DNA from: Phycisphaeraceae bacterium
GTDB taxonomy: Bacteria > Planctomycetota > Phycisphaerae > Phycisphaerales > Phycisphaeraceae
Assembly (NCBI GenBank): GCA_020851465.1
Contig: JADZCR010000006.1
Coordinates: 558,001 to 622,000 of the forward strand
Length of the DNA: 64,000 bases
Direction: 5' to 3'
The notes beneath the pieces are model-generated. The model did not search any database. It was not told the origin of the DNA and was given only the letters and a program-made list of their open reading frames with translations. Positions 35,378-43,542 of the stretch are shown here, in pieces. The number at the start of each line of letters is the position of its first letter. The first letter of the stretch is position 1. The position numbers and the translations under genes are program-made.

Positions 35378-36406
35378 ATGACCAGACGCTGGCACCAAAT
35401 CATTCATGCTGTGCAATTACTTCGCCTTGAGGTAGTTTTTTCCGCGATCAGTAATGCGTGGCTGGTGGTCTTTCTCGCTTGGCAAAATGAACCAGGCTCC
35501 GCTGGCCAGCATACGCCGGGGTTTCAATCACTGGAGTTCGCGCTCGTACTCACTCTGGTCGTAGCTGGGGGGCTGGCTATTTATGGCATTGCCCTAAACG
35601 ACGTCCTAGATGTGCGACACGACCGCACGTTCAGTCCATCTCGCCCCATTCCAACAGGTGCCATTGGGCCAATTGCGGCGGTCATTCTGGGAATCCTGTG
35701 CCTGCTTGCAGCCATGTTGGCATCGGTATTTCTTGGCGTGGGTTCAGCGGTGCTTTGCGCTCTTACTGCTATCACGATCTTATTTTTCAACCTGACAGGA
35801 AAATTCCTGCCTGCTGTTGGGATCGTACTAGTTGGTTTAATGAGAGCTCTCAATATGTTCATTCCGTTTCCGTGGATAGCCTTTGCCTGGCCTATCTGGC
35901 TAACCATGACCCATGTAATGGCTTGTTACGCCATTGTTCACGTATTGGAAGGGAAACGGCCACGACTGCGTGACGAAGATTGGTGGGCAATCTGTGCAGG
36001 TTGGATTTTCTGGACGCTCACCCTCGTGACATGGATGAACTGGCGTTATCACGGTTCACCTGGCGCGATGCATGGCCGTCCGTGGATGTGGATTGGACCA
36101 ATGATTGCTGTCGCCATTTTTGTCTGTATTGCCTGGCTAATGCTGCGCCACAGAATGCGTCCAATCCGAATCCGTCGAGCCACAGGCAGTGCCTTTATGC
36201 GATTCGCAATGCTCTGGCTGATCGTATATGACGCAGTATGGCTCATCTCCCGTGAACTTTATGGTCCAGGATTGTTGCTTATGTTTTTCTTTCTGCTGGC
36301 TTACTGCGTTGTCCAACTGGGTGAGACTCTTCGTCAACTTTCAGAATCAAGCACGAAATATCACATAACCTCACCACGTCAATCCATAGAAATATCACGG
36401 CATTGA
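35378..36406 (+). CDS. UbiA-like prenyltransferase family membrane protein
   Basis: A 342-residue polytopic protein with about nine helices. The first aspartate-rich motif of the UbiA superfamily is intact, ALNDVLDVRHDRTFSPSRPIP (N-D-x-x-D-x-x-x-D followed by S-R-P), which binds Mg and the prenyl diphosphate. At the place of the second motif (usually D-x-x-x-D) the sequence is VHVLEGKRPRLRDED, so one metal-binding Asp seems lost or shifted. UbiA enzymes prenylate quinone rings, haem or lipids. The acceptor here is unknown, and activity is uncertain because of the altered second motif. Start is the ATG at 35378. Confidence 0.8.
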   Translation: MTRRWHQIIHAVQLLRLEVVFSAISNAWLVVFLAWQNEPGSAGQHTPGFQSLEFALVLTLVVAGGLAIYGIALNDVLDVRHDRTFSPSRPIPTGAIGPIAAVILGILCLLAAMLASVFLGVGSAVLCALTAITILFFNLTGKFLPAVGIVLVGLMRALNMFIPFPWIAFAWPIWLTMTHVMACYAIVHVLEGKRPRLRDEDWWAICAGWIFWTLTLVTWMNWRYHGSPGAMHGRPWMWIGPMIAVAIFVCIAWLMLRHRMRPIRIRRATGSAFMRFAMLWLIVYDAVWLISRELYGPGLLLMFFFLLAYCVVQLGETLRQLSESSTKYHITSPRQSIEISRH

Positions 36407-36480
36407 CAGTGATGCTTTTGTTTGTTTGATATCAATAGTTGAGCCATGAAACCCTCTGAGGCCACTCCACAAGGATAATC

Positions 36481-38856
36481 ATGCCGCTTGAAAATCCCGT
36501 TGTTAATGTCTTCGATGCCGATCCCACCGGGGTACCTGTTTCAATCGGAGTACCCTTTCCAAAGAACAGGCTTCGCGGGAAATGGAATCTTGTTGCGATC
36601 GCGTCGGATGGAACGCGATTACCCATCGGAGCGCGTACTCTCGTAACTTGGAAGGATGGTTCCGCACGATGGGTACTTTGTAACTTTATTGCGAAAGTCA
36701 AGGGACTTCACTCGATCGAAATAGTAACGGATCATGGGCAGTCCCCCAGCAATGCCGTATTGCTTCACCAGGCAGCGGACGTGGTAACTCTCGACAACGG
36801 CTTGCTCCATGTCGAGCTATCGGAAACTGGGGCTAGCCCGATCCGCAAACTAACTGCTTTAGGGCACGACTACCTCATAAAAGCTAATGCTTTCCGCTTG
36901 ATGAACGATGGCTACGACTCCACACGTGAGACCAAACGCACTATTCGATTGATCGAACAATCCTCCGTTCGTATGCGAGCTCGCATAGAAGGCGCACATT
37001 TCGACGGCACGGATCGGCGTCGGTTGAATTATCGCCTCGATATCGAAGTATGGGCTGGTGTTCCGACATTGCGGCTTGACTATCACTTTTTCAACTTGGA
37101 GTCCGGGCAGGACACTCTGCCGATCGATCGTCTCGCGATGGAGTGGGACTTCAATCTGGGCGACACGATCAATCACCACTTTCTGCAGCAGTATCACACC
37201 CTTTTGTATGTCTCTCGAGAAGTCTTGAATCCCGCAACGGTTGCATTGATGGTCGATCAAACACGCGGAGCCGCGCATGTCGAACAGGAATCGATGCTTC
37301 TCGATACGGAGAAATACAATTTTCACGTCCGACCTCCACTTGTGGATACAGCAAATTGGTTAGGCGTGAATGATGGAACACGAAGTGTGTATGTGCAGAT
37401 GCAGGATTTCTGCCATATGCGTCCCAAACGCCTGGTATCAGACGGACCGCGTATCGCTTTGGAAATATGGCCTCCCTTTGCTGGTCGTCTTGACCTGTGT
37501 CAGGGACGATCCCGTCGCCAAGTGGTGACACTCGCATTTGGAGCACAACCGACACTCCCCATCAATCAAATCGAATCGCAGCTTAATGCCCCTCTGTGGG
37601 AAGGACGTGCCAACGTGCTGCCAGACTGGCTCGCTGCTTGTGAAGAATTTGAGCAGCATCGACTCCTGCAACCCAAGTCAAATGTACGGTTTGAAAAATA
37701 TATCCGTCGAACCGTAAGTCTTGAGATGCCCGCGAGCATGTTCGACCTAGGTGATACTCCTGATACCGGTTACCTCAGAAATTACATACCCATAGGAAAC
37801 GCACAGCGACTTCTTACAGATGCGCCCAAAATGTCGCGAACTTTCACTGCCGGTCCGTTTTCTACGGTAGTGAGCTGGGACTTCCCTAACTTCCACGAAC
37901 CCGTGTGGACTAATAACGAGTACGACATCATTCATACTCTTTCGCTGGAATTGATGCGAACAGGACAAATGGATCTCTGGCCTCAACTTCGATGGGCGGT
38001 GAGGCACAACATTGAAGTAGATTTCATCCACCTGAGTGACCATCATCAGCAGCATCGGGCGACGCCCCAACATTCCGCAGGACATAACCGAAGCGGAGCG
38101 ATCCTCAGCCATTTCTGGACGCAAGGGCTGCTTGAGTATTACTGCCTTACGGGCGATGAAGACGTACGCGAAGTGGCAATCGCTCTGGGTGAAAAGATCC
38201 TTGAAAATCTGGCAACGCCGGAATTACGTGCGGGCTTCTGGGGTTTTACCCGTGAGTTAGGCTGGCCCTGCCTTGCGCTGGAGTTCCTCGCTGACCTCAT
38301 CGGTGATGAGCGGTTTGAAAGGCAGCTCAAGGAGATTGTGAATTATTTTATAAGCTACGATCGCCGAAAGTTTCACGGAGCTCTCCATTTATCCAGCGGG
38401 GATGCCAGATACAGCCTGGAACGACAGATGATCTCCGGTTATTTCGCATACGGGTGTATGGTGGAGGGCTTATATCGTTACGCATTGCGCACTGATGACA
38501 CTAAAGCACGCGAATGGCTTGTTAACTTGCTGCATGACCTGCGGCTTGCTCTTGACGCAGCACATCAAGATGGGCAGACTCTGGGACTCGCAGGCGGCCA
38601 ACCGCAGGGTATGGCTTTCGGATACGAACTTACCGGAGATGAGCGTTTTCTCGACTCAGCTATGGTCAACGTGGAAGAACACGTCGACTCAAATGGTTGG
38701 TTTAACCTACCTCACCAGGTCAAACCTGTCGCTATGGTTTATCGCAGCATGATCCGGTTTCTATACCACGCGCATGCCACCGGACGACTCACTTACTTTG
38801 AATACCAATCAATCAAATCGCCCCCAAACCCTCTTTCACAAAAATACAATGAGTGA
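36481..38856 (+). CDS. Exo-rhamnogalacturonan lyase-like protein (PL26/YetA-type)
   Basis: A 791-residue protein without a signal peptide. The N-terminal 60 residues (VNVFDADPTGVPVSIGVPFP, then RLPIGARTLVTWKDGSARWV) match the RIFT-barrel domain that begins PcRGLX/YetA proteins. A large beta-sandwich region follows (about 90-370), then a helical (alpha/alpha) toroid in the C-terminal half, with conserved-looking WDFPNFHEPVWTNNEYD and HSAGHNRSGAILSHFWTQGLLEYY segments. PL26 lyases release unsaturated galacturonosyl-rhamnose from rhamnogalacturonan I chain ends. The family call is by architecture and N-terminal pattern. The SMP-30-like gene converges directly, stop against stop. Confidence 0.75.
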   Translation: MPLENPVVNVFDADPTGVPVSIGVPFPKNRLRGKWNLVAIASDGTRLPIGARTLVTWKDGSARWVLCNFIAKVKGLHSIEIVTDHGQSPSNAVLLHQAADVVTLDNGLLHVELSETGASPIRKLTALGHDYLIKANAFRLMNDGYDSTRETKRTIRLIEQSSVRMRARIEGAHFDGTDRRRLNYRLDIEVWAGVPTLRLDYHFFNLESGQDTLPIDRLAMEWDFNLGDTINHHFLQQYHTLLYVSREVLNPATVALMVDQTRGAAHVEQESMLLDTEKYNFHVRPPLVDTANWLGVNDGTRSVYVQMQDFCHMRPKRLVSDGPRIALEIWPPFAGRLDLCQGRSRRQVVTLAFGAQPTLPINQIESQLNAPLWEGRANVLPDWLAACEEFEQHRLLQPKSNVRFEKYIRRTVSLEMPASMFDLGDTPDTGYLRNYIPIGNAQRLLTDAPKMSRTFTAGPFSTVVSWDFPNFHEPVWTNNEYDIIHTLSLELMRTGQMDLWPQLRWAVRHNIEVDFIHLSDHHQQHRATPQHSAGHNRSGAILSHFWTQGLLEYYCLTGDEDVREVAIALGEKILENLATPELRAGFWGFTRELGWPCLALEFLADLIGDERFERQLKEIVNYFISYDRRKFHGALHLSSGDARYSLERQMISGYFAYGCMVEGLYRYALRTDDTKAREWLVNLLHDLRLALDAAHQDGQTLGLAGGQPQGMAFGYELTGDERFLDSAMVNVEEHVDSNGWFNLPHQVKPVAMVYRSMIRFLYHAHATGRLTYFEYQSIKSPPNPLSQKYNE

Positions 38857-39759
38857 TCACATCACTGCTGCTAGATGTACAGTACGCCCTTGGGTATTGA
38901 CCCGAACACGGTACAAACTGCCGCCGAGGTCTCCCATATTTTCGTAACCGGGTTGTTTGAGGGGGGTTTCGAATGGCTTGCTGGCGGTTGTAATGTATAG
39001 ATCTTTCAAGTCCTCGCCGCCAAAGGCTACGCCTGTCACCTGTTTTGCTGGAATAGTTAACCGTCGTTCGACAGAGCCATCTGGACGGTAACGTACAACC
39101 TGCGAACCATAGACTTGTGCGCTCCAAACGTGACCATCCGCATCCACCGTCAAGCCGCAGGGAATTCCTTCGGTATTTGGCACATTTGCAAAAACTCGTT
39201 TTCGCGTGAGCATTCCTGTTTTGGTATCAACATCGAACTGCCAGATTCGCCGTACTGCCGAATCCGTGCAATATAGAATTCGGTCATCAGGACTGAACCC
39301 CAAACCGTTCAACATGCCGCCAACCTGATCGACAATCGTGACCCTGCGTTTCACATCGATCAGATAAAGTTTTCCCTGTTTCTCGATCCTTTTCGTCCCC
39401 CAATACGTCGTGCCTGCATACACGCGACCTTTTGCGTCAGCGATGATGCTGCTGAAACAGAGTTTTTCGCTTGCATGCTCTTTGAGGATGGGTTCTACAT
39501 CAAATGGGCTCTTCCACCGCACCAATCCGCCGCTACTGGCAAAGAGAAATCCTCCAGGAGTCTTGTGCAGTACAACACCTGTGTACGCGCCCTCACGGCT
39601 GATGATCGTTTTAGCACCAGTTTTAGGATTGAACTGGTGAACGAGTTTGCTTAATGAGTCGGTCCATACAAGCCGGCAACGTCCATTATCCCAGATCGGA
39701 TTTCCTCCCCACAAAATATTGTCATTTGCAACTACCTCCAGTTCATCCAGCTTGGCCAT
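38857..39759 (-). CDS. SMP-30/gluconolactonase-like beta-propeller protein
   Basis: About 300 residues forming a six-bladed beta-propeller of the SMP-30/gluconolactonase/LRE type. Typical segments are an N-terminal GNPIWDNGRCRLVWTD, NGLGFSPDDRILYCTDS in the middle (a metal-site Asn and Asp), GIPCGLTVDADGHVWSA and GVAFGGEDLKDLYITTA. Family members hydrolyse sugar lactones. Together with the PL26-like and sulfatase genes it suits sugar-acid catabolism, but the substrate is not determined. The ATG at 39759 is chosen because GAGG lies 4 nt upstream; a TTG three codons earlier is possible. Confidence 0.88.
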   Translation of the reverse strand: MAKLDELEVVANDNILWGGNPIWDNGRCRLVWTDSLSKLVHQFNPKTGAKTIISREGAYTGVVLHKTPGGFLFASSGGLVRWKSPFDVEPILKEHASEKLCFSSIIADAKGRVYAGTTYWGTKRIEKQGKLYLIDVKRRVTIVDQVGGMLNGLGFSPDDRILYCTDSAVRRIWQFDVDTKTGMLTRKRVFANVPNTEGIPCGLTVDADGHVWSAQVYGSQVVRYRPDGSVERRLTIPAKQVTGVAFGGEDLKDLYITTASKPFETPLKQPGYENMGDLGGSLYRVRVNTQGRTVHLAAVM

Positions 39760-39998
39760 ACACCTCAACCTTTACGATTATTCGTCTGAAACAAATCCAG
39801 CATCACAATAGCGCAGGGCGAAATCGTAGAAGTCTCTCGTTGAAATGGCAATATTATTTTCTGCTTATGCCGTGCATTCCTTTGCTGTGTCTTATACGAG
39901 AATTGATCCGGCATCTTCACGAACCAATATCACCCAACTTCTATACGGACCAAGTACTCTTGTAGCGTCAATAATGACTTGTCGGCACACTATGTCTA

Positions 39999-40502
39999 AT
40001 GCTTCCCTCAGACACCGACATAAAAATGATGCGAATCGCTCTCCAGCACGCTCATGCCGCAGCGGATATGGGTGAGGTGCCTGTGGGAGCTGTAATTTAT
40101 CGCGGCAATGAAATACTCGCAGAAGGACACAATCTACGGGAAACCACACAAGATCCGGTGGCTCACGCTGAAATGCTTGTCCTAAAAGCTGCCGCTCAAA
40201 AGGTTAATTCTTGGCGACTTGATGATTGCTCTATGGCAGTTACGCTCGAACCATGTCCCATGTGTGCCGGGGCCATTATCAATGCTCGGTTATCAAAGCT
40301 AGTTTACGGTGCATTGGATCCCAAGATGGGTTGCGTAGATTCGCTTTATCATCTAGTCACCGACTTGCGATTCAATCATCGCGTCAGCGTTATTCCCAAT
40401 GTAATCGCGGATGAATGCGGGCGAGTATTGAAAGAGTTTTTCAAACATCGTAGAAGCGATTCACCGCCCCCCAAACCATATCCGACCCGTGATACCATTT
40501 GA
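39999..40502 (+). CDS. tadA: tRNA-specific adenosine deaminase
   Basis: Converts A34 to inosine in the tRNA-Arg(ACG) anticodon. The 167-residue enzyme has the deaminase zinc motif HAE (56-58, with the catalytic Glu) and PCPMC (85-89), plus the TadA-typical EVPVGAVI and GALDPKMGCVDSLYHL segments. The C-terminus is a basic, Pro-rich tail. The ATG at 39999 lacks a clear ribosome site. The window also carries tRNA-Arg(TCG), which reads CGA, so the TadA target tRNA must lie elsewhere. Confidence 0.95.
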   Translation: MLPSDTDIKMMRIALQHAHAAADMGEVPVGAVIYRGNEILAEGHNLRETTQDPVAHAEMLVLKAAAQKVNSWRLDDCSMAVTLEPCPMCAGAIINARLSKLVYGALDPKMGCVDSLYHLVTDLRFNHRVSVIPNVIADECGRVLKEFFKHRRSDSPPPKPYPTRDTI

Positions 40503-40540
40503 ACTCGTGGTTATGGAATCTCATTCGGAAACATACGCCA

Positions 40541-40570
40541 CGTTCAAACAGATCCATTGACCTTTGAACG
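40541..40570. terminator. Inverted repeat between convergent tadA and exporter genes
   Basis: CGTTCAAA (40541-40548) and TTTGAACG (40563-40570) form a perfect 8-bp stem with a 14-nt loop. A second, weaker CGCAC/GTGCG pair follows around 40580-40613. They lie in the 158-bp gap between converging genes, which suggests termination. No T-tract. Confidence 0.4.
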
Positions 40571-40660
40571 CACAGCGGCAACTCGCACGGATACTTCGAA
40601 ATCTACGGTGCGTATTATTTCGCTTCATTCAGAAATGACGAGTTGATTTGTACGACGCGC

Positions 40661-43468
40661 CTAGCTCTCTCGCTTCACTGGTTTCCAACGCTCAAGTAAT
40701 TCCAGGCCCGCAGGCATCACTGCTATGCAGGCGATCAAGGTCAGAGTCAAGCCAACCGTGAGTACGAATCCGAGGCTGGAGATTCCACGATGTCGAGCAA
40801 AGATCAATGCTGCAAAACCGATTATCGTAGTCAGCGCAGTGATAGTGATAGCCTTACCTGTGCCGGATGCTAATCCGAGCGGACGATTTACAGGATCCTG
40901 TTTGTAACGATGCAGTATGTGGATGCCTGAATCCACTCCAATTCCAAACATAAGAGGCAGAACAATGATGTTTGCAGGATTAATGCTGACACCACAAAGC
41001 CACATCACGCCGAATGTCACCGCAAACCCCAGAGCAACTGGAGCCATCGCCAACAACGTATAGGTCAGTGAACGAAAATCAATCAGAACAAGAACGAAAA
41101 CAATCAACATCGCAAAAATACCTGACTGGACGTAAGCATGTTTGATAAGTGATCCGGATTCATAGATCTGGACGATCACACCCGTCACGTTCTTATCCAC
41201 TGTGCGCATGTCACGGATAAATCCGGGAAGGAATTTCGGATGCAGCGCACTGTCGATTCCTGTCGTTTTACGATCAGGCAGCTTGAGAAATATTTCAAGG
41301 ATCACGCGAGAATCCCCTGGCTTTTCAGCGATATAGGGTCGCAGAAGTTCTTCGGGTAGATCCGTTAACTCCAGTGGCTTTGTATCGAGTGTGCCGAGAA
41401 TATCCTGCTTCCATTCATCGTACGCCCGTTGCAGTTGTAGATTCCGCTGTGCACGCTCTGTTGGCGACCACTTTTGCGCCATGGAGGGGATTTGATTCAT
41501 CGCCGTGGTTAGGTCTGTAATAGCAGTTTGCACTGGAGGTGGTAGTTCAACGAACTGCGTTGCAAGCTTGAGTCGTAGCTGCATTCCTGCTATGGCAGTT
41601 ACAAAATCCAACTTAGGCGCAATTGGGTGTGTAGGAATACTCGGCTTGGTCATGGAGGCAGCCGCCGACGTAACAGACAGCGTATCTGCGTTTACGGGAA
41701 GACCTAAGACTGCTCGCGTTTCGTAGATCACACGCAGCTTTTCCTCTTCCTGATCCGGCATCAACAGACCAACACCCCCAAGTGATTCAACGGTTGGCAG
41801 CTTGCGAAACTCCTTGGCCCACCGCCTCGCATCAGCCATGTTATTTGCGATGGATGTCCCAGAATAAATCGACTGACCTCCCTCTTCCGATATTTTTCTG
41901 GCCCACTCCGCGCTCTCTACGCCACGAGGCTGGAGTTTCAGAAGGTCGTAATTGAAATGCATCTGTGATACCGCAATCAGCGCAATGACCAGAAGGATCA
42001 TGGAGACTGCCACAGTAGCCTTTGGATGTCGTACAAAGGGCATAACCCACTTATCTTTGTAAAAAGCAATTCGACGATCTTGAGGCGGAACGATATTGCG
42101 ATGCCACGGCTTAAACAGGCGAAGCAATGCCGGATAAACCGTAAACATTGCCGTCAGGCACAGAACAATTCCTACCCCGGAGATTAAGCCCATCTCCGCA
42201 ACACCGGTGAAATTAGTAAATACTGTTGTGATGAAAGATGAAGCCGTGACTAGTGCCCCACTGATAATTCCAGGGCCCATAGCCTGAAAACTTTCGCGTA
42301 ATGCACCCACGAATCCATCGATTGTGTCGGGATAGTTGTGACGGACGATCTCAAAGCGTGCGACGACATGGACTCCGTAGGCATCACTGATACCTAGAAG
42401 CATGGCAGCGAAGATCACGCTGAGCACCTGAAGGTGACCGATAGCCAGTGCGGCAAATCCGAAAGACCATGTGACACCGACAAGCAAGGCCGACATCGCC
42501 AGCACCGGCGTCTTGATGCTGTGATACGCAAGAATTAGAAGCAACGTAATGAGTACAAGCGATACCGTCGATGCGATGGCCGCATCTTGTGTCGCAGCAT
42601 CTGTTTCGTCAGCTTCGACAACTTCGATACCCGTGAGTCCGACTTCTACACCGGAAACCTGAGGCTTGATCTGAGCAAGGATCTCGCGGATGCCTCCGAT
42701 GGCTGGCGCGAGTGCATTCAGTTCGCCTTCTGCTCGACGGGGAGTAACACGTATGAAATAAAGGCGCCCATTAGTGCTGGTAAGGTAGGTCCATTCATTA
42801 GTTCCTGCGTCTCCTGATGTCAGATCTGTCAGCCTTGGTACTGCACCGGGAGGGGCGCTGAGAACCGCGGCATATGCGTTGATGATTATGCGGAGTTGTG
42901 CGATCAATTTCGCCTGTTCCGCAGGAGATTCATTCCTTGACTTGGGTGACCCCATTTGTGCTTCGACGGCAGCTAACATGCTTTGCGGCGAATTACTATC
43001 AATAACTGGCGCGGCTCCCGCGACCTGAGCCATATATTTACGGAAGTCCTCCATCGGCAGTGCGCGGACCATCCGCGGGCTGGCACGATGAGTCTGGAAC
43101 CTCCACACCGCTGAATGTTGGTCCTGAAGTTGTCCGCTCTTTAGCAACGCGGTACCCAAGCTGTCTGCAAGTCGCCGAGCTTCGAGAACACGAGGACTAT
43201 CGGGCTTGGGATCAGATTCGCCGGTATCTATCACTACATACAGGTCATCCTCGCCTGGGAAAGACTCCCGCCAATTGATGAAGCGTTTATTCCACTCAAG
43301 CTTTTCAGAGACAAGCTTATTGCGATCGGATTGAAAACCAAGATGAAAAGTGGACAGCCAGAGGCTGAACACCGTGATCAAGGCCGCTAGTCCAAGCGTC
43401 CACCATGGGTGACGAGCGATAAGCTCAGCCCACCATCCCAATGCTCGATGGCGAAAATTGTCATGCAT
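40661..43468 (-). CDS. MMPL/RND-type lipid exporter (HpnN-like)
   Basis: A large membrane protein of about 935 residues in two pseudo-symmetric halves, each with one helix, a large periplasmic loop and a five-helix bundle. The first helix is followed by LGFQSDRNKLVSEKLEWN, typical of the hopanoid-associated HpnN/MMPL class. The bundles contain LLGISDAYGVHVVARFE and MFGIGVDSGIHILHRYK, corresponding to the proton-relay region of MMPL proteins. It probably moves a lipid or hydrophobic compound outward by proton motive force. No hopanoid-synthesis gene is in the window. ATG at 43468 is chosen; a TTG at 43501 would add 11 residues. Confidence 0.9.
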   Translation of the reverse strand: MHDNFRHRALGWWAELIARHPWWTLGLAALITVFSLWLSTFHLGFQSDRNKLVSEKLEWNKRFINWRESFPGEDDLYVVIDTGESDPKPDSPRVLEARRLADSLGTALLKSGQLQDQHSAVWRFQTHRASPRMVRALPMEDFRKYMAQVAGAAPVIDSNSPQSMLAAVEAQMGSPKSRNESPAEQAKLIAQLRIIINAYAAVLSAPPGAVPRLTDLTSGDAGTNEWTYLTSTNGRLYFIRVTPRRAEGELNALAPAIGGIREILAQIKPQVSGVEVGLTGIEVVEADETDAATQDAAIASTVSLVLITLLLILAYHSIKTPVLAMSALLVGVTWSFGFAALAIGHLQVLSVIFAAMLLGISDAYGVHVVARFEIVRHNYPDTIDGFVGALRESFQAMGPGIISGALVTASSFITTVFTNFTGVAEMGLISGVGIVLCLTAMFTVYPALLRLFKPWHRNIVPPQDRRIAFYKDKWVMPFVRHPKATVAVSMILLVIALIAVSQMHFNYDLLKLQPRGVESAEWARKISEEGGQSIYSGTSIANNMADARRWAKEFRKLPTVESLGGVGLLMPDQEEEKLRVIYETRAVLGLPVNADTLSVTSAAASMTKPSIPTHPIAPKLDFVTAIAGMQLRLKLATQFVELPPPVQTAITDLTTAMNQIPSMAQKWSPTERAQRNLQLQRAYDEWKQDILGTLDTKPLELTDLPEELLRPYIAEKPGDSRVILEIFLKLPDRKTTGIDSALHPKFLPGFIRDMRTVDKNVTGVIVQIYESGSLIKHAYVQSGIFAMLIVFVLVLIDFRSLTYTLLAMAPVALGFAVTFGVMWLCGVSINPANIIVLPLMFGIGVDSGIHILHRYKQDPVNRPLGLASGTGKAITITALTTIIGFAALIFARHRGISSLGFVLTVGLTLTLIACIAVMPAGLELLERWKPVKRES

Positions 43469-43542
43469 TGGGAGGAATCGTAAGAGCGAGGGCACACGCA
43501 ATCAACGCATCACACCGCCAAGTGCAACAACGTCTCCGGGGA

